NCBI GenBank assembly: GCA_004762125.1 | Contig: SIHQ01000007.1 | Coordinates: 1 to 64,000 of the forward strand | Length of the DNA stretch: 64,000 nucleotides | Direction: 5' to 3' | Source: Oceanospirillales bacterium | GTDB lineage: Bacteria; Pseudomonadota; Gammaproteobacteria; Pseudomonadales; Endozoicomonadaceae | Made by a program: the position numbers and the translations under genes | Notes under the pieces: generated by a model | What the model was told of the DNA's origin: nothing | The model's database searches: none | The model's input: only the letters and a program-made list of their open reading frames with translations | Part shown: piece by piece, positions 1 through 11,011 of the stretch | Numbering within the stretch: position 1 is the first letter of the stretch | How the letters are laid out: each line of letters begins with the position of its first letter

Positions 1-28
1 AATTGTCTGATAAGTTTTTAAAGAACGT
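1..28 (-). promoter_or_regulatory. rRNA operon leader with boxA-like antitermination element
   Basis: Read on the minus strand, the first 28 bases give CGTTCTTTAAAAA followed by a stretch ending in TTATCAGACAATT. This closely resembles the E. coli rrn leader, where boxA (TGCTCTTTAACA) is followed by the same ATCAGACAAT segment just before 16S rRNA. It lies downstream of two strong minus-strand promoters, so a 16S gene should begin a short distance beyond the left edge. The rRNA itself is not in the window. Confidence 0.75.
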
Positions 29-99
29 TTCAAGCCAGAAGGACTTGAAGTCGCTAACCGCGTTCAACCTAGTGGTTGGTGCCGATCAGCGAGGCCGCT

Positions 100-127
100 A
101 TATTACCGCGACCGTTTTTGTTGTCAA
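100..127 (-). promoter_or_regulatory. Proximal rRNA operon promoter
   Basis: On the minus strand an exact -35 TTGACA (122-127) is separated by 16 bp from a -10 TAATAT (100-105). A GC-rich discriminator (agcggcc) follows, which is typical of stringently controlled rrn promoters. It lies about 75 bp upstream of the boxA-like leader. Confidence 0.8.
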
Positions 128-206
128 GTACTGATGTTTCAGAACTTGGCAACTCGTCAAACATCTCTTCCTACTCGAGAAAGAAATCATCGTTCAACGG
201 CGTCGC

Positions 207-234
207 ATTCTACTGCGTTAACTCATCTTGTCAA
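207..234 (-). promoter_or_regulatory. Distal rRNA operon promoter
   Basis: On the minus strand TTGACA (229-234), a 16 bp spacer and TAGAAT (207-212) are followed by a GC-rich discriminator (gcgacgccg). It has the same architecture as the promoter at 100-127, so the operon has tandem promoters about 107 bp apart. The remaining 235-529 between this promoter and the divergent gene holds no ORF that I can support. Confidence 0.75.
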
Positions 235-529
235 CATCTGCTTTCGCAATAACAAAACAAGCTAGCTGACTCGTTACTTCTTGGCTCCGAATCAGTGGGA
301 ATAGATTATGCTTTAAACCGGATCTTAACCATCTCGGTTTACACGTAATTTGCCAGATTGAAGTTTCAGGTGATCAAGGTCTTTAACTCAGTTCGCTTAG
401 CTTAAATAAGTGCCTTGTATAAAACAGGGTTCTCTCTCTAAGAAATACCTTGAAGAGGGTGCGCCTCTGTTCATTCACTTTGGTTTGCTTGTCTACCCTT
501 AGGACAGGGAACTAAGCGGAACCAGTTTC

Positions 530-2047
530 ATGGCTGAAGAAATCAAGACTTCAGTTCAGGCAATAGACTACTCAGCGAACTTAGAGCAGTCTGCAGCAGC
601 ATCTGAAGCCAAAAGAGGAGCTTTCGGACGGACAGTCAGTGCTCTCTCAGATGATGCAACAAAGACCTATCTACCATCAAAAACGCCTCTTTTTGACAAT
701 CCTCAACATTTTGAGAAAACTCTTACTGGGCGTTCTGTAAAAAAAACCACATTGCCTCTAGTTCCTGAAACACCCAGAGCCACCATAGCAATAACACCTT
801 TCGAGCAAATGGCTGCTCACCAAATGATCAGCGCCAGTCCAAGCCAGATCAATAGAGCATCTCTTGATTTAGACAATAACCCCTTCCTCCGAGAAGATGG
901 GAAACAACTCAAACGCTCGAAATCACAAGAACCTCCCCCAAGGAGAAGACGCAGCTTTGGCGATATTGCCAAGCAGGTTGCTCAATCAAAAACCATAAGC
1001 AAAGCACTCGGCAGTCAAGGTCTCGACAAGCATGTGTTGATAGGAATGGATAAGGTGGCTAGCTATGAAAACCAGGGAATACCAAAGAGCTACCTGCAAG
1101 GCTTTCAAAATGTAGCCGAGCAGGAGAACACTATTGTGGCAGTTCGACCTGTTGAACTGATTTGTCGCACCCTTATAGAAGAAGGCTACGAATCAAAAGG
1201 GCTCAATATAAAAGGAAAGAGTTCCAACTGGGGTCCAATGGCCGGATTCATTCCGGTAGATCAGTCTTTTAGTAAACTGGCAGATTCACCTGAGAAAATC
1301 GCTGCCTCTAATGCCAAGAATCATGATGCTCTTCATGTTACCAAGTCAGCTTCTCAAGAGCAGCTTCACCTTTCTAGTCTCCGTATTAATGAACTTAAAA
1401 AACTCGGGATTCTCAAAGAGGAAAAACAGATTGCTCCAGTTGAGGGTTACAAAAAAGCAGAATCATTTCAGGCCCGCTCAAAAGGAGGTGTTACAAAAAC
1501 CTTTGAAGCTCATCAGCGCAGTGATGGACAGTGGGATATTTTTTCAGGTGCTGATACGGCTCGCGAGAAACTTATGGTTATACCTAAAACAGCAGACTTT
1601 GATTTATTGTTCTCTTTTTCCTCTAAAGAATCACTGGATTTAGCCACGACCGACAAGAAACGAGCCTTTGATTCAAAACTTGGTGTTTTATCTGATCGAA
1701 CAAGAACGGTCATCGATTCGCTCAACACAGAATTTAATCGTGGCGAAGGAAAAAATATGGTTCATCATGGTGCCGATACTGAAAATCCAGTCACCGATAT
1801 GGACGCTAACCTCCCTTGTACTGTTTTCTTCCCTACCGATATTCGACGATCACTGGGAATCTATCAAGAATCACCTGTACTCATCAAAACAGAAGATGAA
1901 TTGACCAAGTTATTTCGTGCAATGAGAAGTGCGGGCTTCGATGTTCAAGCAAACCCTTTATGGGATTTGTTGGCTGATGTCGTGAAGGAAGAGTTCAGGG
2001 AAAAGCTCAACTACTACGAAAACAAAGGAAGAAGGCATTCAACCTGA
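530..2047 (+). CDS. Nucleotidyl cyclase toxin-like protein (edema factor/CyaA/ExoY family)
   Basis: 505 residues. The first 160 are polar and low in complexity (PPPRRRR at 135-141) and have no signal peptide. Residues 200-440 match the catalytic core of the edema factor, CyaA and ExoY toxins. K223 and K230 lie in the SKGLNIKGKSSNWG block, followed by GFIPVDQSFSK (239-249) and an LRINEL helix (284-289). The metal-binding pair D356/D358 is in TADFD, and H413 with N419 are in HHGADTEN, matching H577 and N583 of edema factor. All these catalytic residues are present; the edema factor H351 position holds Lys228. Known members make cAMP or other cyclic nucleotides only inside eukaryotic cells, using calmodulin or actin as activator. 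Delivery to a host, perhaps by type III secretion, is inferred. The Shine-Dalgarno is weak. The gene is divergent from the rRNA operon. Confidence 0.85.
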   Translation: MAEEIKTSVQAIDYSANLEQSAAASEAKRGAFGRTVSALSDDATKTYLPSKTPLFDNPQHFEKTLTGRSVKKTTLPLVPETPRATIAITPFEQMAAHQMISASPSQINRASLDLDNNPFLREDGKQLKRSKSQEPPPRRRRSFGDIAKQVAQSKTISKALGSQGLDKHVLIGMDKVASYENQGIPKSYLQGFQNVAEQENTIVAVRPVELICRTLIEEGYESKGLNIKGKSSNWGPMAGFIPVDQSFSKLADSPEKIAASNAKNHDALHVTKSASQEQLHLSSLRINELKKLGILKEEKQIAPVEGYKKAESFQARSKGGVTKTFEAHQRSDGQWDIFSGADTAREKLMVIPKTADFDLLFSFSSKESLDLATTDKKRAFDSKLGVLSDRTRTVIDSLNTEFNRGEGKNMVHHGADTENPVTDMDANLPCTVFFPTDIRRSLGIYQESPVLIKTEDELTKLFRAMRSAGFDVQANPLWDLLADVVKEEFREKLNYYENKGRRHST

Positions 2048-2063
2048 GCAGGTTTTCACAGGT

Positions 2064-2097
2064 ATAAAAAAACCCGACAGCCGTCGGGTTTTTTTAA
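2064..2097. terminator. Bidirectional terminator between the cyclase-like gene and atpC
   Basis: The stem CCCGAC (2073-2078)/GTCGGG (2083-2088) has a 4-nt loop. An A-run precedes it and a T-run of seven follows it, so it works as an intrinsic terminator on both strands. It ends the plus-strand toxin-like gene and the minus-strand ATP synthase operon. Confidence 0.9.
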
Positions 2098-2118
2098 TCG
2101 TAAAGCAGGATAAACTAT

Positions 2119-2538
2119 CTACCTGTTTCTACGAACGTGCTGCAGGGTACGCAACTTAGCAGCAGCTTCTGCCAGTTGGGATGCCGCACGGGAGTAATCA
2201 AACTCACCAGTCTGGTTAGACAGCTCTTTTTCAGCCAATCGCTTGGCTTCTTTAGCAGCTGCCTCATCCATGTCTTCCGCACGGATAGCCGTATCAGCCA
2301 AAACCTTGATCATGTTCGGCTGAACTTCCAGGAAACCACCAGAGATGTAATACACCTCTTCACCGCCGCCTTGCTTAACAATACGGATCGGGCCTGGACT
2401 CAGGTCGGTCAGCAGAGGCGCATGACCAGGTGCAATACCCAGATCACCTACAGAGCCAGTGGCAATGATCAATTCCACCAGTCCGGAGAAAATCTCCTGC
2501 TCCGCGCTAACGATGTCACAGTGAACTGTAATAGCCAT
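2119..2538 (-). CDS. atpC: F1Fo ATP synthase subunit epsilon
   Basis: 139 residues, the same length as E. coli AtpC. It is the central-stalk subunit that couples rotation to F1 and inhibits ATP hydrolysis. An N-terminal beta sandwich (about 1-85, with [16 protein letters not shown]) precedes a C-terminal Ala/Lys/Glu-rich helical hairpin (about 90-135). It is the last gene of the atpIBEFHAGDC operon. A good GGAGG Shine-Dalgarno lies just upstream. Confidence 0.97.
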   Translation of the reverse strand: MAITVHCDIVSAEQEIFSGLVELIIATGSVGDLGIAPGHAPLLTDLSPGPIRIVKQGGGEEVYYISGGFLEVQPNMIKVLADTAIRAEDMDEAAAKEAKRLAEKELSNQTGEFDYSRAASQLAEAAAKLRTLQHVRRNR

Positions 2539-2561
2539 ATTGTCACCTCCTATTAAGAAAC

Positions 2562-2591
2562 ATGTTCCTTCTATTTATATAGAAGGAACAT
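2562..2591 (-). other. Perfect hairpin between atpD and atpC
   Basis: An 11-bp perfect inverted repeat (2562-2572 with 2581-2591, 8-nt loop) fills most of the atpD-atpC spacer. It is not followed by a T-run on the minus strand, so it is probably an mRNA-processing or stability element rather than a full terminator. It would lie just upstream of the atpC ribosome site. Confidence 0.6.
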
Positions 2592-2600
2592 ATTCAGGCA

Positions 2601-3992
<1,392 letters not shown>

Positions 3993-4007
3993 CTACCCTT
4001 TAATCTT

Positions 4008-4868
4008 TTATACAGCCGCTGCGCCGCTGACGATTTCAGACAGTTCCTGGGTGATCGCAGATTGACGAGCCTTGTTGTATACCAACTGCAGGTCGTCTAT
4101 TAGATCACCCGCGTTATCAGTCGCACTCTTCATAGCAACCATACGCGCTGCCTGTTCACAGGCATTGTTTTCCACTACTGCCTGAAACACCTGAGATTCG
4201 ATATAACGAAGCAACAGGCCGTCCAGAAGTTTCTTGGCGTCCGGCTCGTAAATGTAATCCCAGGGCTTGTTCAGTGACTTATCGTCATCAGGCACCAGAG
4301 GCAACAACTGCTGAACCTCAGGCTTCTGAGTCATGGTGTTAACAAATTCGTTATGAACCACAAAAAGACGATCAATGTCGCCTGATTCATATTTGTCTAA
4401 CATGACTTTCACACCACCAATCAAATCAGCAATGCTGGGCGAGTCACCAATACGGGTTGTAGCTGCCACGACGTTTCCGCCGAAGCTTTGAAAAAATGAA
4501 ACAGCCTTGCTGCCAATTAGGCAGAGATCTACTTCAGCACCCTGCTCTTGCCAATGCTTAGTATTGGCAATGGTTTTTTTGAACAGGTTAATGTTCAGGC
4601 CACCACAAAGGCCCCGATCCGTGGAAACGATAATAAAACCAACACGCTTAACAGGACGCTCTGTCATGTAAGTGTGCTTGTACTCTGCTCTGGCGTGGGC
4701 AATATGCCCTACCACCTGACGAATACGCTTGGCATAGGGGCTGCTGGTTTCCCTGCGCTCCTGAGCTTTGCGCATCTTGCTCGCCGCCACCATTTCCATG
4801 GCGCTGGTGATCTTCTGCGTACTTGTAATGGACGCTATCTGCGTCCTGATCTCTTTTGCGCCTGCCAT
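4008..4868 (-). CDS. atpG: F1Fo ATP synthase subunit gamma
   Basis: 286 residues (E. coli 287). It is the rotating central shaft linking the c-ring to the catalytic hexamer. The N-terminal helix ([17 protein letters not shown]) and the C-terminal helix ([19 protein letters not shown]) form the antiparallel coiled coil. A central Rossmann-like domain contains [11 protein letters not shown]. It lies between atpA (64 nt gap) and atpD (30 nt gap). Confidence 0.97.
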   Translation of the reverse strand: MAGAKEIRTQIASITSTQKITSAMEMVAASKMRKAQERRETSSPYAKRIRQVVGHIAHARAEYKHTYMTERPVKRVGFIIVSTDRGLCGGLNINLFKKTIANTKHWQEQGAEVDLCLIGSKAVSFFQSFGGNVVAATTRIGDSPSIADLIGGVKVMLDKYESGDIDRLFVVHNEFVNTMTQKPEVQQLLPLVPDDDKSLNKPWDYIYEPDAKKLLDGLLLRYIESQVFQAVVENNACEQAARMVAMKSATDNAGDLIDDLQLVYNKARQSAITQELSEIVSGAAAV

Positions 4869-4932
4869 TGTGATTCCTCAGCTACCTGTTAACGGATGCC
4901 CAGGCGGACAACCGATAACAAATAAGCCTGTC

Positions 4933-6474
4933 TTACCAGGACTGGGTGGCCTTGAACTTCTCAATGGCCTCTTTAATGCCAGCTTCGATCTCGTCGCTGT
5001 AATCGCCCTTCTCGTTGATACGAGCTATAAGGTCGGCAAACTCAGAGTTAATAAAGCTCAGCAGAGCGGCTTCAAAGTCCAGGATCTTGTTCAGAGCAAC
5101 GTCCTTCAGATAGCCTTTTTCAGCGGCGTAAATAACTACACCCATATCGGCTACTGACATTGGAGCGTATTGCTTCTGCTTCATCAGTTCGGTAACACGC
5201 TGACCGTGTTCCAGCTGGTTACGGGTCGCTGCGTCCAGGTCAGAAGCAAACTGAGCAAACGCTTGCAGTTCACGATACTGAGCCAGAGCAAGACGAATAC
5301 CACCACCCAGCTTTTTAATGATCTTGGTCTGGGCTGCACCACCTACACGGGATACAGATACACCAGCGTTCATTGCAGGACGAATACCTGCGTTAAACAA
5401 ATCGGTTTCCAGGAAGATCTGACCGTCAGTAATAGAGATTACGTTGGTCGGTACGAATGCAGATACGTCACCACCCTGGGTTTCAATGATTGGCAGAGCA
5501 GTCAGAGAACCTGTCTGGCCTTTCACTGCACCATTAGTGATTTTTTCTACATGCTCAGCATTTACGCGAGCCGCTCGCTCCAGCAGACGGGAGTGCAAGT
5601 AGAAAACATCACCAGGGTACGCTTCACGACCCGGTGGACGACGCAGCAACAGGGAGATCTGACGGTAAGCCCAAGCTTGCTTGGTCAAATCGTCATATAC
5701 GATCAAGGCATCTTCACCAAGATCGCGGAAGTATTCGCCCATGGTACAACCACCGAACGGAGCCAGGAATTGCATCGCTGCAGGATCTGAAGCACCAGCG
5801 GCTACTACGATGGTGTGTTCCATCGCGCCATGTTCTTCCAGTTTGCGTACTACGCTAGCAATAGAAGACTGCTTCTGACCAATAGCCACATAGACACACT
5901 TGATGCCAGTGCCTTTCTGGTTAATGATCGCGTCGATAGCAACAGCGGTCTTACCAGTCTGACGGTCACCAATGATCAGCTCTCGCTGGCCACGACCTAC
6001 AGGTACCATTGCATCGATAGCCTTGTAACCAGTCTGAATCGGTTGATCTACACCTTGACGAGCAATTACGCCCGGTGCGACTTTTTCGATCGGAGAGGTT
6101 TCGGTCGTTTCGAGTGGACCTTTTCCATCGATAGGGTTACCCAGAGCGTCAACAACACGGCCCAGCAACTGCCTACCAACTGGTACTTCAAGAATTCGTC
6201 CGGTGCATTGTACGGTCTGGCCTTCAGCCAGATCACCACAGTCACCTAAAACAACAGCGCCGACGGAGTCTTGCTCCAGGTTCAACGCCATACCGTATAC
6301 ATTGCCAGGGAATTTAATCATTTCCCCGTACATTACGTCAGCAAGACCGTGTATACGTACAATACCGTCAGATACACTGACGATTGTGCCCTCATTGCGG
6401 GCCTCACTGGACACCTCAAGCTGCTCAATGCGGCTTTTGATGATGTCACTGACCTCGGAAGGATTCAGTTGCAT
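4933..6474 (-). CDS. atpA: F1Fo ATP synthase subunit alpha
   Basis: 513 residues, identical in length to E. coli AtpA. It is the non-catalytic nucleotide-binding subunit of F1, which alternates with beta and supplies the arginine finger to the catalytic site. The P-loop is GDRQTGKTA (about 169-177), and the [13 protein letters not shown] segment and the C-terminal helical domain are intact. The start [16 protein letters not shown] is typical of the family. It follows atpH with a 22 nt gap. Confidence 0.98.
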   Translation of the reverse strand: MQLNPSEVSDIIKSRIEQLEVSSEARNEGTIVSVSDGIVRIHGLADVMYGEMIKFPGNVYGMALNLEQDSVGAVVLGDCGDLAEGQTVQCTGRILEVPVGRQLLGRVVDALGNPIDGKGPLETTETSPIEKVAPGVIARQGVDQPIQTGYKAIDAMVPVGRGQRELIIGDRQTGKTAVAIDAIINQKGTGIKCVYVAIGQKQSSIASVVRKLEEHGAMEHTIVVAAGASDPAAMQFLAPFGGCTMGEYFRDLGEDALIVYDDLTKQAWAYRQISLLLRRPPGREAYPGDVFYLHSRLLERAARVNAEHVEKITNGAVKGQTGSLTALPIIETQGGDVSAFVPTNVISITDGQIFLETDLFNAGIRPAMNAGVSVSRVGGAAQTKIIKKLGGGIRLALAQYRELQAFAQFASDLDAATRNQLEHGQRVTELMKQKQYAPMSVADMGVVIYAAEKGYLKDVALNKILDFEAALLSFINSEFADLIARINEKGDYSDEIEAGIKEAIEKFKATQSW

Positions 6475-6496
6475 AGCTTACCTGCCAAATCTTTAA

Positions 6497-7030
6497 CTAT
6501 GAAATCATCGCATCAGATAGCTGGTTCAATCGTGCGCGTACGGAGCTGTCTATAACCAAATCTCCGGCTTTCACGATGATGCCACCGATTAAGTAGCTGT
6601 CTATCTGCGTATGCATTCGTATTGAGCGACCAAGACGTTTCTCAACTTGCTTGGTAATTTTCTGCTGCTGATCTTCGTTCAACTGATAAGCAGAAATCAC
6701 CTCAACATCCTGATAACTCTGATCTTGAGCCTTCATCTGTTCGAAGAGAACTTCGATGTAGGGCAGCAGTGAGATCCGTTTTTTGTTCACCAGAATTCGA
6801 ATGTAGTTTTCAAATTCAGCGGTCAGGCTGCCTTCACACAGTTTGATAAAAGCGTTTGTCTTGCTGTCACCACTGGTGGCTGGGTTGTTTAAAAACTCAG
6901 CTACGGACTTATGCGAAGAAACAGCTGCAGATAAAGTTAGCATTAGAGACCACTCATTGAGCTGGTTTTTCTCTTTTGCTAATTGAAAGGCTGCCTTGGC
7001 ATAAGGGCGGGCACAGGTGGTTAATTCCAT
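6497..7030 (-). CDS. atpH: F1Fo ATP synthase subunit delta
   Basis: 177 residues, the same length as E. coli AtpH. It joins the peripheral stalk (subunit b) to the top of F1. The N-terminal helical bundle starts TTCARPYAKAAFQLA. The C-terminal domain holds the conserved GGIIVKAGDLVIDSSVRARL segment. The gap to atpF is 12 nt, which supports co-transcription. Confidence 0.96.
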   Translation of the reverse strand: MELTTCARPYAKAAFQLAKEKNQLNEWSLMLTLSAAVSSHKSVAEFLNNPATSGDSKTNAFIKLCEGSLTAEFENYIRILVNKKRISLLPYIEVLFEQMKAQDQSYQDVEVISAYQLNEDQQQKITKQVEKRLGRSIRMHTQIDSYLIGGIIVKAGDLVIDSSVRARLNQLSDAMIS

Positions 7031-7042
7031 GGTCTTCCCCTT

Positions 7043-7513
7043 TTAGAGATCCGCAACCAGGTCATCAACCAGACGGCTGTTCGCAGATTCATCCAGGTTT
7101 TTACCTAGAATACGCTCAGCACCAGCCACAGCCAGTACGGCTACCTGGGAACGCAGAGCTTCACGTGCTCTGTTAGCTTCCTGCTCAATTTCAGCTTGAG
7201 CAGCAACCAATATACGCTCAGCTTCCTGACGAGCCTGTTCTTTGGCTTCATCAACAATCTGAGTGGCGCGTTTGTTGGCCAACTCAATAATACCCTGAGC
7301 TTCGATACGGGCTTCACGCAGCTGTTTACCAGAGCGATCCTGAGCCAGTCTCAAATCCTTTTGACCGCGTGCTGCAGCTTCAAGTCCGTCAGCAATTTGT
7401 TTTTTGCGGTCGTTCAGGGCCTGCATGATCGGTGGCCATACGTACTTCATGCAGAACCAGACAAATACAGCAAACGCTATACTCTGGCCAATGATCGTCG
7501 CATTAATATTCAT
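7043..7513 (-). CDS. atpF: F1Fo ATP synthase subunit b
   Basis: 156 residues, the same length as E. coli AtpF. It forms the dimeric peripheral stalk. One N-terminal membrane helix (about 5-25, [18 protein letters not shown]) is followed by a long charged Ala/Glu/Arg-rich coiled coil up to the C terminus. A 174-nt A-rich spacer separates it from atpE and contains a GC-rich hairpin near 7620-7646. Confidence 0.96.
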   Translation of the reverse strand: MNINATIIGQSIAFAVFVWFCMKYVWPPIMQALNDRKKQIADGLEAAARGQKDLRLAQDRSGKQLREARIEAQGIIELANKRATQIVDEAKEQARQEAERILVAAQAEIEQEANRAREALRSQVAVLAVAGAERILGKNLDESANSRLVDDLVADL

Positions 7514-7619
7514 ACGAACTCCACATGCTCCAGTTACTTGTTCTTAAACCTGTCAGCCCATAACGGCTAAAAAAGTCAGGTTTTTTTTCGGCTTTTTTTT
7601 CTTTAGTAGTAATATCGAA

Positions 7620-7646
7620 ACCGGAAGCCCTTGAGGGTCATCCGGC
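7620..7646 (-). other. Hairpin in the atpE-atpF spacer
   Basis: CCGGA/TCCGG arms enclose a shorter CCC-tcaa-GGG stem, giving a stem-loop with a small asymmetric bulge just after atpE. On the minus strand an A-rich rather than T-rich stretch follows. It could protect the upstream mRNA and help raise the dose of subunit c relative to subunit b. That role is inference from position. Confidence 0.4.
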
Positions 7647-7687
7647 CTTACTGCAACCATCCAAAAGCCGGACACTAACTGCAGCTA

Positions 7688-8909
<1,222 letters not shown>

Positions 8910-8940
8910 TCATTATCTAATCTTTTCCCAGTTAACTCGT

Positions 8941-9339
8941 TCAACGTCGTCTAATAATCAGCGGTGTGAACCAGTTTACTGCCTGAATCAAAACAAATGT
9001 GCTGAAGAGCGGCAGTGGTTTCACTGTCGGTATCAACGTAAAAATCAGAGTGAATGAAAGTACAGTCAAACCAAACTTTCCTGCCTCACCCTGATAAAAT
9101 GACTTAGCTATTTTTTGTGCTGATCTGGCGCCATGATAACGAAAGGCAGACCAAACCAGAAAAGCATTTGGAACACTACATGCCAAGCCGCCCATAAGAG
9201 CTGATATTGCCTCTGAAGTACCAAAAGGTAAAACCATTAGCGCAAGACACAATGTAGCTAACAACTGAGCAACTACAACCCGATACATCTTCGGTTGCTG
9301 AAGATGGGGATATTGTGCCTGGTTTCTCGAGGTAAACAT
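8941..9339 (-). CDS. atpI: ATP synthase accessory protein AtpI
   Basis: 132 residues with four predicted membrane helices and a positively charged middle (RYHGARSAQKIAKSFYQGEAGKF). AtpI helps assembly of the c-ring and is not part of the final complex. It is the promoter-proximal gene of the operon, 49 nt before atpB. The family is poorly conserved, so identification rests on size, topology, the YQGEAGKFG-like segment and position. Confidence 0.9.
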   Translation of the reverse strand: MFTSRNQAQYPHLQQPKMYRVVVAQLLATLCLALMVLPFGTSEAISALMGGLACSVPNAFLVWSAFRYHGARSAQKIAKSFYQGEAGKFGLTVLSFTLIFTLIPTVKPLPLFSTFVLIQAVNWFTPLIIRRR

Positions 9340-9446
9340 TGTACTTCGTTACTCTTTACGTCCTGACTTCAGACTTTGAGAACAGCTATCACTACCTTGA
9401 GAGATTGGCTGCTTCTTTATCATCAGCCCTTGAGAAACCAGTTCGC

Positions 9447-9475
9447 ATTATATCTTGAGTGTTCTATAAACAAAT
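9447..9475 (-). promoter_or_regulatory. Candidate atp operon promoter
   Basis: On the minus strand a perfect -10 TATAAT (9447-9452) lies about 110 bp upstream of atpI. Upstream is a T-rich TTGTTT at a short spacing of 15 bp, so the -35 is weak. No better candidate is visible in 9340-9620. Apart from this promoter and the hairpin below, that gap holds nothing else that I can identify. Confidence 0.5.
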
Positions 9476-9585
9476 GACGACCCAACAAGACTTCACACGA
9501 ATGACAATTTTGAAACTTTTTTCACTCATTCCAGCGCGCGCAAGTATACAAGCGACTTGTACTTACGTTCAACTAATATATTAAG

Positions 9586-9614
9586 CGACTTGGATTAACT
9601 ATTGATCCAAGTCG
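9586..9614 (-). terminator. Hairpin downstream of the LysR pseudogene
   Basis: A 10-bp perfect stem, CGACTTGGAT (9586-9595) with ATCCAAGTCG (9605-9614), has a 9-nt loop. It begins 7 nt after the LysR reading frame ends. It lacks a clear T-run, so termination is only likely. The AGCGACTTG half-motif recurs as a direct repeat at 9551-9559. Confidence 0.45.
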
Positions 9615-9620
9615 TTGCAA

Positions 9621-10532
9621 TTATAACCGGAAACCTGATAGGCCGTTACTATGGTTGGGGATTTCACCCTCCCAACCAAGAATAAAATCCGACAGTTTTT
9701 GTACAACACCACTCTTATACCTCCTTTTATTATGGAGTAGATAAAAGTATCGCTTCAGAAGTAACTCTTTCACGTGAATTGTTGAGATCAATCCCGCCGC
9801 TTTTGCACGCCATATTGCCAAGTGTGATATACACCCTATACCCAACCCAGCCATTACAGCCTGCTTGACTGCTTCAGCCCGATTAAGGCTCATTAGTATA
9901 CTGGGAGGCGTCTTTAAGCTGACTGCCAGAACCTCATAAAACAAAGCTATAGTTCCAGATCCTCGTTCACAAAGAATCCAGTGTTCAGTTGCCAGTTCTT
10001 CAAACTCAACTGTTTGGCCTGAAAGAGAATGCTCAGGACTGCAAATAATGACTACCCCATCTTCTCTCCAAGCAGTGGCCTCAATATCCGAATGCAAACA
10101 GCTACCTTCAACAACAGCTAGATCGACCTCCATAGAAAGTAGACGCTGTTCGATATTTCTGGAATTATCAATCTGCATTTCCGTACGAATGTTTGGACAG
10201 GTTTTCTTGAAGCCTCCTATTATGTGAGGCATCAAATTATTCCCAATCGTTGAGCTAGCACAGATTCTCACGGTTCCCTACTCATAACAACCACCATCCA
10301 TAAACTGATTTTCTATCTCTCCAGCTCGATCGACCAGCTCTGTAGCCATAGGCAATAAAGTTCTACCAGCGTCGTTCAATGTCATAGACGCACCTGAATA
10401 AAGATCGAACAAAAGGCCTAAATGCTTTTCCAGCTCAGAAAGCGCCATACTAACAGCCGGTTGCAAGATATAGAGCGATTCTGCTGCAGTTACTTTGAGC
10501 AACAGCGCGGAATGTCGCAAGATGATATGCAT
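9621..10532 (-). pseudogene. LysR-type regulator interrupted by an in-frame TAG
   Basis: Two open segments lie in one frame: 10278-10532 (helix-turn-helix part, with LQPAVSMALSELEKHLG and LNDAGRTLLP) and 9621-10271 (effector-binding part, starting GTVRICASSTIGNNLMPHI). They are separated only by the TAG at 10278-10280. Together they make a near full-length LysR regulator, but the N terminus has lost the normal start: the frame runs back to a TAA near 10560 without a good ATG. A second, shorter, decayed copy is at 13061-13430. Divergent placement suggests that it once regulated the downstream duplicated gene. Confidence 0.85.
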
Positions 10533-10702
10533 CGACTTATATAACTCCGCGATCGCACGTTATCTGTGATAAACCATAGTCTCAATAGGTACAACTATAC
10601 CTTATACTTCTATATTAACTTATTGATTATTCAATGTTTTTATTTCAGGTTATGATCAGAGCAGTAGACTGCTTGCCGGAGAACGGAGGCACTGATGATT
10701 GA

Positions 10703-10878
10703 TATAATACAGACTCAAGCAAAGGTAAAATAAGCAACCCGATCAATAAATGGATTGAATTGAAGAAAATCAATAATGCCATGCAGTTGGTTTTACTTGC
10801 TCAAAAACAAGCAAAGGCAAACAACCTTTTGGCGACTTGAATAACTTTTTCCATGAAGCTAAAAAACAGATCAAATAA
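10703..10878 (+). pseudogene. Relic of a small duplicated gene, copy 1
   Basis: Conceptual translation reads SNPINKWIELKKINNAMQLV, then LLAQKQAKANNL, then after a one-base shift in a T-run FGDLNNFFHEAKKQIK and a stop. A strong GGAGG Shine-Dalgarno precedes an ATG at 10695 whose current frame closes after 12 codons. The same peptide is recoverable at 13483-13657, so a real gene of about 60 codons probably existed before the duplication. I do not recognise the family. The rest of 10533-11011 shows no other gene. Confidence 0.5.
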
Positions 10879-11011
10879 CTGACAGCCATTCTTTCTGGTT
10901 GCACTCTACCGTCCTTTTACACCACTCATCTAATCACACCTCGTTTATCAAACCTGCCATTAACTAATTAGCCAAACTTCTAGAAAGTATTCATATATCG
11001 ATGGTATTCGT

